Assembly (NCBI RefSeq): GCF_048773025.1
Contig: NC_133544.1
Location: forward strand, 62,001-126,000
DNA: 64,000 bases
Direction of reading: 5' to 3'
Source of the DNA: Camelus bactrianus
Taxonomy: Eukaryota > Chordata > Mammalia > Artiodactyla > Camelidae
Under the pieces are notes generated by a model. It searched no databases. It worked only from the letters and a program-made list of their open reading frames with translations, and was not told the origin of the DNA. This document shows positions 35,274 through 47,615 of this stretch, piece after piece. Numbering within the stretch: the stretch's first letter is position 1; each line of letters begins with the position of its first letter. Made by a program: the position numbers and the translations under genes.

Positions 35274-36660
35274 TCACTCCCTGGGGCAACCACAGCCCCC
35301 AGGGGGTGCTCACGACCCACCAAGGGCAGGGCTGAGCCCCAGAGCAGGTGCAGAGGTGTGAGAGGAGTTTGTAGTTAGAGTCCTTGGTTTTCTTTTCCCG
35401 CCCGTCAACTCTACTACAGACCATCTGCTGGATTCTAAATTTTCATTGTTGAGGTATGTGTTGCTTTCTGACAATAATATTTGTAATCAGGATGTATATT
35501 TACAACTGAAAAAAAGGTCCAAACAATGTTAAACTTTAGTGTAATTTTAAAGGTGACTCAGAAAGTTTCGAAACTGATGAATACCCTGAGAAGGCACAGG
35601 CACTGGGAAAACACGTGCAAACAGTTGCTCACCTTTGTCTCTGCTCCCGGGGCAGGAGGCTGCACACCGTCCATCTTTCTGTCAAAGGGCACGCAGGGTT
35701 AGCAGTGAGTAGGGTGCACGTCACAGACGCCACTTCCAGACTGCCCTGGACGGCGTGTGCAGGGATCCTCATTGCTCACGGAGTCCGGGGTCTACACATC
35801 ACATCTGGGCAAAATTTATTTCTAGCCCAAAACGAAAAATGTTGCATTTTCTGAACTCCTGGACATTTACAACGTGGGCAGCACTTTGAATCCCCAACAC
35901 ACTAACATTCCCATGTGAGGTTGGTCAGGGTGATGCTCTGCCCTCTTGTTTCAACTCCCATCACGTAAATGAGTCTCCTTCCAGGTCCAGTTAGTGCCAT
36001 GTTTTTGACATTTTCTGGCGTATGTAGAAAATTATCCTGTTTAAATTGGCCCACGTGTAGTCCTGAAGTGCAGTCCAGTGTTCCTGAGCACAAACTGCTG
36101 TGAGCTGACTTAAGGAGAATATATTTCGAACAGACAAGCTCCATTCAGGCATGAACTATACTGATGGGGGCTGTGAGCTTGATAATAAAGTTCAGGTATA
36201 AATTTCATTTTAATAAAGGAATACAAATCTCACTTTGGGTATTTGTGGCAGTTTGGGCTACCAGGTTCAATTTCAAATTCAGATGATAAATGGAGGTTTA
36301 TGGTCAAGAAGATGGTGATGCTGACCGGGTGGAAAATTACTGTGAGGAGATTTCAAGTTCGGGGGACACTGGGCAGAATGTCTCCAGAGGATTCGTGGTA
36401 CAGGAGGCCGGGGTGGTTAAATATCCCCTGGGGAATGATAGGTGTAGTGAATTGGATCACATGTTGAGGGTAATCAGAGTTCCAGTTGAGGATTCCCACT
36501 AACACGACTCAGCAGGTTTCTTGATAAACCTTGGACTTGCAAAGATGGACACAGAATCCCGCAGGTCCAGAACTAATTGAGGAAAGCATTTCAAGGAACT
36601 TCAGTGATGTGTGGTCAAATGGTCATTGTCAGCTTCATAGTCAGGGTTCTTATCTTCACT
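35274..36660. repeat. V 3'-flank block, copy 3
   Basis: Nearly identical to 47616-49020 and close to 11896-13260. Landmarks: 'ggcaggaggctgcacacc' near 35653, 'ccatcacgtaaatgagtctc' near 35958, 'tttcttgataaaccttggac' near 36518. No gene recognised. Confidence 0.75.
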
Positions 36661-36749
36661 GACATGATTCTCTGAGAGCCGAAATCTAAATCCGAAGAAC
36701 ATGAAACCTCTGGTCATTCCTCCTTTTGGTGACACTGCCACCTTTCAGA

Positions 36750-36990
36750 AGAAGAAAACAGATGCACAGAGGTGTCATGGATGCACAGACACGGGAGAAA
36801 ACTCCATCTGAGGCTCAGTGAGGACGGGGCCCCTGCAGGCAAAGGAGAAAGGCCTCAGAAGAACCCAAACCTCTGGGCACCTTGATCTTGGACTTCCGGC
36901 CTCCAGATCTGAGAGAAATGCATTTCTGCTGTTTGAGCTGCCCAGTCTGTTATTCTGTGATGGAATCTCTACCCAAGTAATACACAAATG
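36750..36990 (+). mobile_element. MaLR (MLT1-type) LTR relic, copy 2
   Basis: Reads 'ccttgatcttggacttccgg', 'cctccagatctgagagaaat' and 'cccagtctgttattctgtga', close to the 3' end of MLT1-type LTRs. An old fossil shared with two other units. Confidence 0.55.
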
Positions 36991-37956
36991 ATGAGTCTTT
37001 CAGGCATATGTGGGAAAGTAAGTGTCGCACTGCAAAGGAAAAATCACCTTTTCTGCACAGATGTCCTAAGATCATCTAAAAGAGTCACATGAACTTCTAC
37101 TGAAAAATGGTTTTGGCCTCACAGGAGTGGGTAGAATGATCCTGAACATATTAATGTCCAATATCTATCAGTTTTGGTATAATTTGGAAATAACGATATA
37201 AAATGTACTCAAATCGAGAACCAACCAAATCTCAGAGCAGCAAGGAATGGACGTCTTAAAGTCTGTTCATGATTTCTAAGGGGGGTCTGAGGAACACACT
37301 GTAGACAGAGGATGTGAGGTGAAGCATTGAGGAGCAGATTAAGAAAATAACAGAACATGTGCAGTTGAACTGAGTTCACTAATTTGTAATAAATGCCAAC
37401 ACGGTGGCAGGAAATGTGTAAAACCTTTGGTGTGACGTCCAGGAAAGAGCACAGCTTTTGTTTAACAAGCAGCTGAGAGTCAGAGCAGAGATGCCGAGCA
37501 GGTGCACAGGGAGAAGCGGGGACTGGGGGGCTGGGGGGCACGAGAGGAGGAGTGTGGGAGACGCCCACTCCAGTTGTTAGTATCAGGCATGACTTCAGGA
37601 CGTTTTCACATGAAACACTGGGAGGGAAAGTAGGTCCTGCTCTGCTGACGGTCACTCCCCTGCCCTCCGACTCTCCTTGGACTGAACTCCCTGCTCTGGG
37701 AGGAGAGCAGCTGTGGTCAGTGAGCAGAAGCGGTGTCCACCCTGGCTGTCAGCCAGAACCACCTCCCAAGCCCAGAGACAGGGCCTGACCTGACCCTCCA
37801 TGTTCATGCAGAAACACGACCCCACGTGCATGCAAACCACACTCAGGGCTCAGGGCCATCACAGCACCTCTGCCAACCAGGGCCTGGATCTCCTCTTCAC
37901 TGACGTCACCCTCTGAGGGCCAAAGGCTTAGATGACAAGAACATAAACCCCCCTCT
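36991..37956. repeat. Flank upstream of VH4-like relic 4
   Basis: Nearly identical to 49351-50316. No gene recognised. Confidence 0.65.
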
Positions 37957-38175
37957 CCACCACACACAGTGCCTCCTGGTGGGTCTGGGTCCATCCTCCC
38001 CCAGGGAAAGCGCAGCAGAACCTGGGGTGCTTGGTTCTGGGTGCTGGACAGCATACACCCTGCCTCTCCAAATATTTCCCCACATCTCCAGAGAAACATT
38101 CAAGGCCATGTGTCCCTGCAGCTCAGCTCTCTGGTCCCTGAGGACACAGCCATGTTCTTTTGTCACTGGAAGGAG
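37957..38175 (+). pseudogene. Decayed clan II (VH4-like) IGHV relic 4
   Basis: Same surviving part as relic 3: end of CDR1, framework 2, CDR2 and framework 3. One frame reads HVSLQLSSLVPEDTAMFFC, which is VH4-like framework 3 with F-F-C in place of Y-Y-C. No leader or framework 1. Confidence 0.75.
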
Positions 38176-39689
38176 AGCGAGTGAGGGGACATCAGGGTGA
38201 CCCAGACACAAAGGTCCCTGCAGGGAGGGCTCAGGACACCAGGGGGCACCCAGGGTCATGAGGACACGAGAGGAACATTTTCAGAGCAGGTGCAGAAGCA
38301 GGCATGGACGGGTTTCCTCCCAGAGACGGAGGATTCTACACTGTTTCACCGTCTCCCCTGGAAGCTGATCCATAATGTTTCCAGGGAAACTTCCTGATCT
38401 GAACTTGGGCCTTTTTCATGGAGTCAGGCTTGTCTGTGTTTTATTCCTCATCTAACTTAGGAACAGACTTACAGAAATATCTCTCCATGGGAACTTTATT
38501 TGATATTTATTCACTAACTACAATTGTAGTTCTCAACTTTACAGATGCTTAATGACACAAATGATTCTTCTGGGCATCCTTGAATCTGCCCTCCACCCTT
38601 GATGTATTTCCAGGCATTTCATCCTCAACAGTGTCCCCAGTACTGTTTCCTGCAGTGCCTTTCTCAAGCATAGCATGAGGAATGTTGTGTATATGGAAAT
38701 TGATGTCCGTGTGACACTGGAGTCATTCTGTCTCCCAGAGGGCACTTGGAAATGTCTGGAGACACTTTGGGCTGTCACATGTGGGGTGGGCTGCAGGTAC
38801 CCAGTTCCCTAGTGGGCAAGTCCCTGCATGTGGCCATGCATCCCACACTGCACATGGCAGCTCCCACAACAGGAAACTAGCCTCAAATGGCAATAATATT
38901 AAAAAAAAACTGTGATAAAATCTCTATATCTGGTCAAATTAATACCACTGCTGACATGCAGAAAGTAAATTTCCTACATTATAATTACTCTCACTAAGTG
39001 AAAAAGGAAGAGAAACAGACACCAGACTTGGGCCTTCAGTTCATTCAGAGGCACCAATACAGCCTCTTCACCCCTGTGTGCTCGTTGTGGGCTGGAGGGT
39101 CCTGAGCACAGACCTGCAAGTGAAGGGGACAGTGGAGCAGAGAGCCAGCACTGGGGAGGGGCCGTGTCTCTGCTTCACCTGAGTCCCCAGAAGGCAAGAA
39201 AGGGCCAAGGCTAGACCTGGTTGTCATAGTATTCACCAAAACCCTACCTATATTAACTATTTCAGGTTTTCACTTTTAAACAATACTTTATCTCAATATT
39301 AACTGATATTAACAGGAGAAATACATAACAAATTGTCATTTGTTTTATATATAAACTAAATTGAATTCAAAACCTTCAGTTCCTGATAATGTCTCCAAAC
39401 ATGCCATTTGTATCACAGACACATTGTGTCAGAAACAGCCAGACCTTCCCCAGAATCCACACCCCATCCCCCAGGGGCTCACAGCTAGTCTGCACCTCCC
39501 CTCACCTCCTGCAGTCTACACATGGCCCCCTGCTGTCTCCTACACAGGGATGCTGCTAGGAATGTCTGTGAACGTAGGACCACATGTGCATCCCAGTGAC
39601 TAGCTCACAAAATTATAGGAAATAAAAGATAAATAAATTGAATAAAAGTGTCTCAGAAGTTAATGAGGCTCACAGCAAAAGAGAATGTG
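38176..39689. repeat. Relic 3'-flank block, copy 4
   Basis: The part after about 39040 matches 4526-5150 very closely (pair with unit 1), while the part before matches 50536-51360 (pair with unit 5). The switch of nearest relative lies near 39.0 kb. No gene recognised. Confidence 0.65.
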
Positions 39690-39815
39690 ACAATGAATAT
39701 ATATATATGTTCATGTATAACTGAAAAATTGTGCTCTACACTGAAATTTGACACTACACTGTAAAATGACTATAACTCAATAAAAATAGATTATATATAT
39801 AAAAAAAGAAGTAAA
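39690..39815 (+). mobile_element. LINE-1 3' tail
   Basis: The paired copy of the tail at 5160-5275: 'gttcatgtataactgaaaaa', then 'gtaaaatgactataactcaa', 'taaaaa' and an A-rich end. Confidence 0.6.
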
Positions 39816-39834
39816 CGGTTTTCACATACAACAG

Positions 39835-40067
39835 ATTGAAAGTTATTTTACAGGTAAAAATGTGTTTATTTGGAATCACAGAGAATTACGGTTTGGGGTC
39901 TGCCGTCCTGGTGAGCCACATGCAAGTCCCCAGTGAAAACAGAGACATGACTCTTCTACAGAATGAAGGGGGAGGTGAGAGGGCTCCTGTGAACAGGAGT
40001 CCATGGGTTTTCATTGGCTGAGTCCTTACCAGGAAAGAAGAGGAGGCCTTGCTTCTCCCTGTTGGGC
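39835..40067 (-). mobile_element. LTR-like ERV end, unit 4 proximal
   Basis: The paired copy of 5300-5530, nearly identical in wording and position beside the pol remnant. An old fossil. Confidence 0.4.
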
Positions 40068-41170
40068 TCAGACATGAAGTTCCCAGGTTCCAGGGTGGAA
40101 GCTGCAGTCCTCCTGCCTGAGAGCCACTGTGAAAAGGCTGCTTAGAGGGGCTTCTTGTAGGTGATCAGGACTCAGGAGGTGGTCACTTGGTGTGACGCAG
40201 TCAAGAGGGACTTCATTGCTGACGGAGGGGAGAAGCGTAGATGTGCTGAGGTTCAGACAACATAGCACAGCTCTGTGAGGAGCAGGGAACAAAAGGGCAT
40301 CTTAGGAGGGGAGGCAGCTGACTGAGACATGTTGACTGTGATGGGTGGACCTGAACAAAGGGTCAGAGGCCATGAGGACCCCAAGGCAGTGGGAGTCTCC
40401 CTGTGCCACAGCATCCGGCTCACGGCTGTAAAACCCTAGAGGTCTGCGGAGGCCCCTGTGGTTTTGGTCAACACCCCAAGACCTCCCCTTGCTTTTATAC
40501 AAAAAGAAGAAAGGGGTCTGGTAATCAGGTTGCCCACAGAAGGATGGGCTCTTCAAACGCTCCTTTAATGACTTGAATCTGTGTCTTCTGGTTCCTCCCT
40601 TAAAATGTAGTTGGGATTGCCAGTGTTGTCAAAACTTCATGTAGGTTTACCTTGAGAGAGATGTGTGGAATCCATCTCAACAGTAATCAGCTAGCCTTCC
40701 AAAATCCCTCATATTTGGCAATTAGTGTTGCATTTAGGAAACTTAAAGACACCATGCATGTAAGTAGAGGCTTGTTCTGACGTGAGATGCCCTAGACATC
40801 AAATATGATGCGGGGAAACTGCACATTTTCTGTAGCCAACTTTAGTCCCTTAGAGGCTGAAAGTTTGTACTGAGTAGTTGTTGTCTTCCTGTAAGAATGT
40901 TAGAGAAGAAGAGCAAGGAAGCAAATTATCCACATATTGCAGCCAAGCAGAAACACTAGAAACTTTGCATCATCCAGACCAGCCTTCCGGTGTCTCCAGA
41001 AATGAGAAGGACTCTCAACAAATCCCTGAAGCACTAATGTCCTGGTGAGCTTTTCTCTTCAAACTGAAGGCTAAAAGGTAACGGCTACCTCCATCGGCTG
41101 GAATAGTAACCAGTGCACAGTGGACACCAGTTACAGTAAAGGCTTCACTGCCAGTGGGAGTGGATGTTAG
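40068..41170 (-). mobile_element. Class I ERV pol remnant, unit 4
   Basis: The paired copy of 5535-6660. The first ~500 bp are almost identical to unit 1, including the minus-strand RRPLGFYSREPDAVAQG tract of the RT-RNase H connection. The RT part near 40800-41060 is also recognisable. Fragmentary and broken by several changes. Confidence 0.65.
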
Positions 41171-41209
41171 CACCACAGAAGGGTTAGGGATGACAGGTTA
41201 ATAAAGGGT

Positions 41210-41720
41210 AAAATGCAGTTATTATTGTTATTATCTTTACAATTATTTTGCTTTTTATTGACACATGGTTCATTTCCAATGTTAGTTATTCGTGCATAGC
41301 AGACATATGCAGTTCTGCACACACGTAGGTATATTTTCACAGATTTCTTTCCATATGTGTTGTTACAAAACGTAGAACACAGTTCCATGCACTATACAGT
41401 AGCTCTTTGTTTTATATCTGTGTTACGTATGGTAATGTGTACCTGTTAATCCCAAAATGTTAATTTATCCCTCCCCTGCCCTTTGCACTTTGGTGAACAT
41501 AGTTTGTTTTCTGGTCCATGAGTCTACTTTTGTCTTTTAAGTAAGGGTTTTTGCATTTTTTTTAATTCCACATCATAGGATAACTGTTTTCCTATCTGGC
41601 TTAACTCAGTTAATATGATTGTGTTTATCTCCATCTGTGTTGCTGCCAATGGCATTATTTTACCCTATTTAAAGTACACGTGGAACACGTACATGATGAA
41701 GTATTGCTCAGCCATATTTC
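41210..41720 (-). mobile_element. LINE-1 3' fragment
   Basis: The paired copy of 6690-7190: 'ccatgcactatacagtagct', 'ctgttaatcccaaaatgtta' and 'tgttgctgccaatggcatta'. Confidence 0.7.
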
Positions 41721-44700
41721 AATGCAGTCTGCTGATCCAAGGTCCTACACATCACTCCCCTCTTGGCACTGGGGTTTTCTCTCCAGGAAAATGAGAGTAT
41801 CTCAGAAACGCCTACAAGGGCCAATGAAGGCTTCAGCCTTGGAGTCTGCTCTTCTGGGCTTCATGGCCTGAAGGGTTTCCTTTCTTGTAGGGCACTGATT
41901 AATCCTGGGAAGGTGTTAAATTCTGTTTGAATCTTGAAGGAGGCTGCACTGTGAGTTTCCCAAAATCATTTGGACATTTTACCCAAAAACAGGTGGTAGC
42001 TAACTCAGTAGGAAAAATGGTCGCTGCTTGTACAATTGGCTGTGGTATCGTCAGAGACAAAACAAATCAATGATGTCTTAAGGCCACTTAATCAATTTCA
42101 TACATACTCTGATGGCTGCTCTCACATGCCAGAATCATTTCCCCCTTTGGGGAGACAGAAACTGTAGCAGGATGCTTCACTGTGAAGTCTCATTCAATAA
42201 ATGGATAGGGGTGGGTTTACTAAGGAGTAAAAGGTGTGCATCTCTCACAAGGCCTAAATAAAAGTGGGAGGTCCAGAGGCAGAGACCCCTTGAGGCTCGT
42301 CACAGGTCCCCGCTGTGTGAACTGCTTTAGTTCCCTGAGCGTGGGCTGCCTTCAGTAGCTCAGCTGAGCAGGGAGAGTCTGGCTCCAGTGCCCAGTATGA
42401 CTGGGGGAGACTCATCCCCAATCTGAGAAATGTGTGTCCACGCCTATTGAGAGAAAGAACTGGGGAGAGCAGAGCTATTCCCTCAGAGCCAGGCACTGGG
42501 GATCAGGAGGATGCTGGGAAGGCTGGTCAGAGCGCTGATGGTGCCTGAAATGCACACACTTGTTACAATCTCCCTCCCAATGTCCTGTATCTTGTCAATA
42601 ATAGCGGAGAGAAGGAGGGTTTTGGTTTTGTTTAGGAGCCCTCAGTTGCTGGACTTCAACTTTAATAATGTAAGATTCATCCCTTTGGGAAACTCATCTT
42701 CAGTGTGAGAGAGGTGGTTTGCAAGGGTAAGTAAATCTGGGTCTGGACAGGGTATAGCTTTGCATTCCAGCTTGGAACTTCTCACTACAAAAGAAATGTC
42801 CTGCCTCAGCTTATTAATAGACACACATTTAAAAGGTACCTAAGTGGAATAAACTTCAGGAGCAGGAACATAACTTTCTTTTAAAAGTATCTGAAGTTGT
42901 TTGTGATAAACGTGGACATATTAAACTGATTTTTATGGGAAACCTGGATTTTGATTCCAAATAACAGTCTTGAAAATGTCTCAGGAATTACACAGTGAAT
43001 TTGCCTAAATAATACTAGAGCCTTTTTGTATAATAAGTTACTGGACGCTTCTCCAGGTCAAAAATCTAAACACCTTTCAGGATTCTCCCAGAAGCAAGTT
43101 ACACCAACGCCAGGCCTGACCTGCACAATAACCGCAGGAACTGTATGATGGAAGTCACAGAAGCCGGGCCGATGAGTCTGAGGGACCCCGTTAAATTCCT
43201 CAGCGAGGATCTTTGGTTGCTTTGGGGAAATCTTTGAATATGGTTTGCACTTTAGTTTCGTCCAGGAAAGAAAGTAATTGTGAGATTACCCTCTGGGTCC
43301 TCAGAGGGATTAACTTCAGAGGAACAAGTTCTGACAAGTTGGAGGAAAAGTGCGTGGGGAGAATTTCAGAGGAAGCGGGAAGTTCGAGGAGACCCTGACT
43401 GTGGAAGACCTGAGGGAACAGCGGAGGTGCAGCAGTAAGAGGCGAGGGAGGAATTGGTGCTGGAGGGAAGCCTGAGACCCACAGGCCAGGGAAGGGGAGC
43501 CCGAGGCTTCAGAGGCCCAGATTTCTTTCCTTAGTCTGTGTTTGCTTCAGTTAATCTTATGATCAGGTCTTAGAACAGGTAACTTAAGGTTCCTAAACAT
43601 GTTTCTAAGGCACAGAATAATGAGGGAAACAGGTGTTCCATTAAATTTTGAAGATGTTTCATAGTTCTCCAGCTTGGTTTCAAGAAAAGTAAGTTTGAGT
43701 TTTTCAAAATTCCCCATCATGGCCATTGACATGTGTATTTAATGGAAGAATGAATCGCTTTTCGCCAGGTCTCTCCATCTCACTACAAATTTCCACAAGG
43801 AGGTTTCTGGGATTAAAACAAAAACTCAGCTGTGGTTCCTACTGCAGAAGTACCTCAAAGCAGTTAGATAACTTGGACCCCATTTCCCAAGCTGATTTCT
43901 GGAGAAAAAAGGAATAATTTCCAAGCAGCATAAAGGGTCAAACAGCTCAAATAGCGCAAATAGCCAGCAGGGCTAACAGCAGTCAGGTCTAAGGGATCAG
44001 TCTGGTTCTGAAGGAGCCAGGATGAAGGATGCTCAGCACAGGCTCAGTAGATCTGCCCTTATTTCCAAGGAGTAGGAGGAAGACTGGCCACTTCCAGCTG
44101 GAACAACCTGATTTCAAACTCAGGCTAAATGCCAAATAAGTAATTGTATAAAATTTAAGAACTTATGTCGGAAGGGTAAACCTTAAGCAGTTCTCAGACA
44201 AAGCCTGCACAGATGTGGAAGCTGGGATCCAGGAGAATGATTTAGACTCAAACTCCATTGTAGGTGAGAATCACAGGGCGCAGCTATGGGCCCAGTGTGG
44301 TTCCCACACCTGTTTGCTCAGCAGCCCCACAGTCATACGGGGTCTTGTCTCATTCCATAAGGGCCATGGAAATGTTGACCTGAAACAAGGAGATGGCCAC
44401 TTATGTTTCTAGCAAAAAGAAATGTTTTCATCTGGAATCAAGAATGATTTTCATTCAGGGCCTGGAATCACAGAGAGCCACCTGCAGCTCCTAGCATACA
44501 CGGGGATAAGAACTATTTTGCAGATGGGAATGGATGTTGCAGGAGGGGCTGTAGTGAACAAGGCACCCAGGGATTCTCACCGGCTGAGCTGTGACCACCC
44601 CTCACTGCCTGAGTCCTTGCCAGGTGGGAACAGGGCGTCTTTCTGCTTCTCAAAGCTGGAATCTGCTGTTCTGGTAGGACATGAGAGCCCACCATGCAAT

Positions 44701-46991
44701 CACCAAACTCTATTTAACTGAGGCTTCTGTGTATTCAGTATTATTGTTATTTTTCCCAGTTTGTGAGATTGGATCAGTTTTGTTTTAGAAGCCAGGATAC
44801 CCTAGTCAGGCAATGCTGGGCTTATGAGTTCAACTTCATGGTGAAATAAAAGTGAATCATGTGGATGACAAAAAATGACTTCACTTATTAAAGACACTCA
44901 TTGAAAGGAAACTCCACTCGAAATCTGAATTATGCAGGTTTTTATATTTAAGCCTGGAGATGGAGCCGAAAACAGACTGTGGCTTATCTCTGACTCCAGA
45001 GAGCAATTATGTTGTTCTCAGCATGTTGAGATGGAGCTCATGTTGAGAAGGAGCAACATGCAGGTGAGACTGTGTTATCCAGATCTTTCCTCATGTCTGA
45101 AGAATAAGGAATAAAGAATATGATAATTTTCTAATATAAAGAGAATATACGAACAAACCAAAATTCTGCTGATGGGACAAAAATATTGGAGCCCCCTCCA
45201 TGGAAAACAGCCACTTTCATACAAAGTTTAGGACCAATTCACCATAAAACCAGCCATTTCAATAGTAGGTGTGTCTCTAGGTGAAATTAAAGCTCAAGTT
45301 CACTGAAAACACTCTGTCCAGGTGCACGTGGGGCCTTCACACATGCTGTAAAGTGGAAACAAGGACTAAACCCAGAGCTCAGTGCAGGACCGTGTGCTGA
45401 TGGCGTCTGAGGTACAATTAAGCCCAGCATTGCATCCCTTGTCATGGGATCCAATGAAACAGAGTCAGTCATTCATTACTGGAAAATACGGGTCCTCCAT
45501 GTTTCCTCAGATGCCAGCAGTTTCCTGTCCCTGAATTATGTCTTATGTGTGTCAGAGACAGTATCTTGGAGAGAGGAGGGTTTGGATGCAGATACGACAG
45601 AAAAGTGTGGGTCCCTGCATACATGTGCATGTGCACTGATTGTGCATGTGTGTGTGCGTGTCCCTGCACACAGACGGGAGCCCTGGTTATGTGTGTGATG
45701 AGGGCTTTGTGGACTTCCATCATCCTTCTGAATTTGGAAACTATCAGCTAATTTTCTTTATGAAAATCACCCAATTCTATAAAGAAATCTGTAATAGGAA
45801 TATTTATTCAAATCAATGTCTTCCCCATCATCAATGGAATCTATACCCAGGACTCTGACATAAATTTTCTCAGAAACGTGTGAACCTCGGTACATCCCAG
45901 CCCTTCTGAGGGTGGTGCTGAGAAGTCAGGATGAAGCCTTGGATTCTGAACCCACATCCTGAGTGTTCCTGGGCTCCTGACAGAACTTCCCAGCGGCTGA
46001 GGGCTCACTGCAAGTTTCATCACCCACCTTCCCCCTAGTTGTGATTCCCTACTTCTGACAGCTTAGACCCTCACTTGTATGGCTGAGTCTAGATCAGAAT
46101 CCTTCAGGTGCTGCAGGTCTCTGGTCAGAGGACAGCACAGCTGGGTGGGCAGTGGTTCTGGTGCAAGAAGCAGTTTGAAATGATGAGCCTGAATCAGGGT
46201 GGGAATGACCCTCAGTCTTCACACCTGGCAGTTCACACTCTGAAGTTTAACACCTGGGATTCTGCAGTTGATCCAAGAGTTCCAGTTGGACTTTCTCCCA
46301 GCTATCATGCCACCTGGAGATGACAAACACAGGTACGGTGAGGCTTGGTCACATTTCTCTCATCACATATCCTTTCTATCCCACTATGTGTAGATTTCAA
46401 CATGCAACACTGAGGTGAGATTTATAGCACATTGTGTAGTTTGTAACTTGACTGAAATAAAATTACAAAGTATAAAATAAGTATTCATTACAGCCCAATC
46501 ACAAATAAAAACATTTTCTTGAATGTTATTATTGATAGAAATGCATTAAAATGCAGAGACTGTTGAAAACAATCCTCATGAACTCTGCTTACAGATTACT
46601 GGCCAACACACTAACTGTCAAAGTCATCATGATCTCATCACTGAAGGGGGTCTTGTCCAAAAGTTTCTTGATGTTGATTCTGGATCAGTTATGAGCAAGA
46701 GGAGGAGCACAGGTGAAAATGCTGGACAAGCCCTCACCTAACATGTGTCCCTGCACAGACCACAATGCGCTACCCGTCTGGGGGCTGCGTACATCACCAA
46801 CGTGGAAGGAACTCTGGCAGCGACATCACATAATCCGTGTAAAATTTACAGGTTCTAAGTGTTTACCCTGAAAATTCACACAATAAACATGATATTTCCA
46901 ACACCAGCAGACCACAGACACTCACAGCTGATCAGGGGCCTGGCCTTCTATGAGGACAGCAAGGCCCTGAGTTTCTACATAGTGAGATGAC
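41721..46991. repeat. V 5'-flank block, copy 4 (alpha lineage)
   Basis: Nearest to 7191-11269. Contains the 1.2-kb stretch (about 42790-44010) that copy 1 lacks, and an LTR-like region at about 44400-44680. TG-rich tract at about 45620-45665. No gene recognised. Confidence 0.65.
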
Positions 46992-46999
46992 ATGCAAAT
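46992..46999 (+). promoter_or_regulatory. IGHV promoter octamer ATGCAAAT
   Basis: A perfect octamer 124 bp before the leader ATG of the VHH pseudogene at 47123. Confidence 0.85.
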
Positions 47000-47122
47000 A
47001 GGGCCTCCCTCTGAGCATAAAGCCACCTGGCCCTGGCCCTGCAGCTCTGGGAGAGGAGCCCAAGCCCCGGGATTCCCAGCTGCTTCCGTTCTATGATCAG
47101 GACTGAACTCAGACGACTCACC

Positions 47123-47576
47123 ATGTAGCTGGGGCTGAGCTGGGTGGTCCTGGCTGCTCTTCTACAAGGTAATTCATGGAGAAAAAGAGCTACTGAGGAT
47201 GTGGGTGGTCAAGAGTGAAGGAATCAGAGGACATGTGAAAGTCTCCTGACCAGGATATCTTTGTGTTTGCAGGTGTCCAGGCTCAGGTAAAGCTGGTGGA
47301 GTCTGGGGGATGCTCGGTGCAGGCTGGGGGGTCTCTGAGACTCTCCTGCACAGCCCCTGGATTCACCTCCAATAGCTGCGGCATGGACTGGTACCGCCAG
47401 GCTCCAGGGAAGGAGCGCGAGTTCGTCTCATCTATTAGCACTGATGGTACCACAAGCTATGCAGACTCCGTGAAGGGCCAATTCACCATCTCCAAAGACA
47501 AAGCCAAGGACACGGTGTATCTGCAAATGAACAGCCTGAAACCTGAGGACACGGCCATGTATTCCTGTAAGACAGA
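47123..47576 (+). pseudogene. VHH pseudogene, stop at leader codon 2
   Basis: Leader exon 47123-47168, 104-bp intron, second exon 47273-47576, mature V region from 47284 (97 residues). The leader reads ATG-TAG where the other genes have ATG-GAG, so translation stops at codon 2 (47126-47128). The V exon itself is open. Framework 2 [15 protein letters not shown] gives Y37, E44, R45 and F47, a VHH set. Other oddities: G10 replaced by Cys (SGGCSVQ), Cys32 in CDR1, R66 replaced by Gln (KGQFTIS), and YSC instead of YYC before CDR3. The heptamer is CACAGTA. Octamer and splice signals are intact. The extra framework changes suggest relaxed selection after loss of the leader. Confidence 0.93.
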
Positions 47577-47615
47577 CACAGTAAGGGGAAGTCATTGTGA
47601 GCCCAGACAAAAACC
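47577..47615 (+). other. V-RSS (23-bp spacer) of the VHH pseudogene
   Basis: Heptamer CACAGTA (47577-47583; last base changed), 23-bp spacer almost identical to the other VHH genes, nonamer ACAAAAACC (47607-47615). Confidence 0.92.

Noticed and set aside
37820-37835. Octamer-like ATGCAAAC upstream of VH4-like relic 4
   Set aside because: Only 7 of 8 bases match, and the twin copies read differently at the same place. Too weak to call a promoter.
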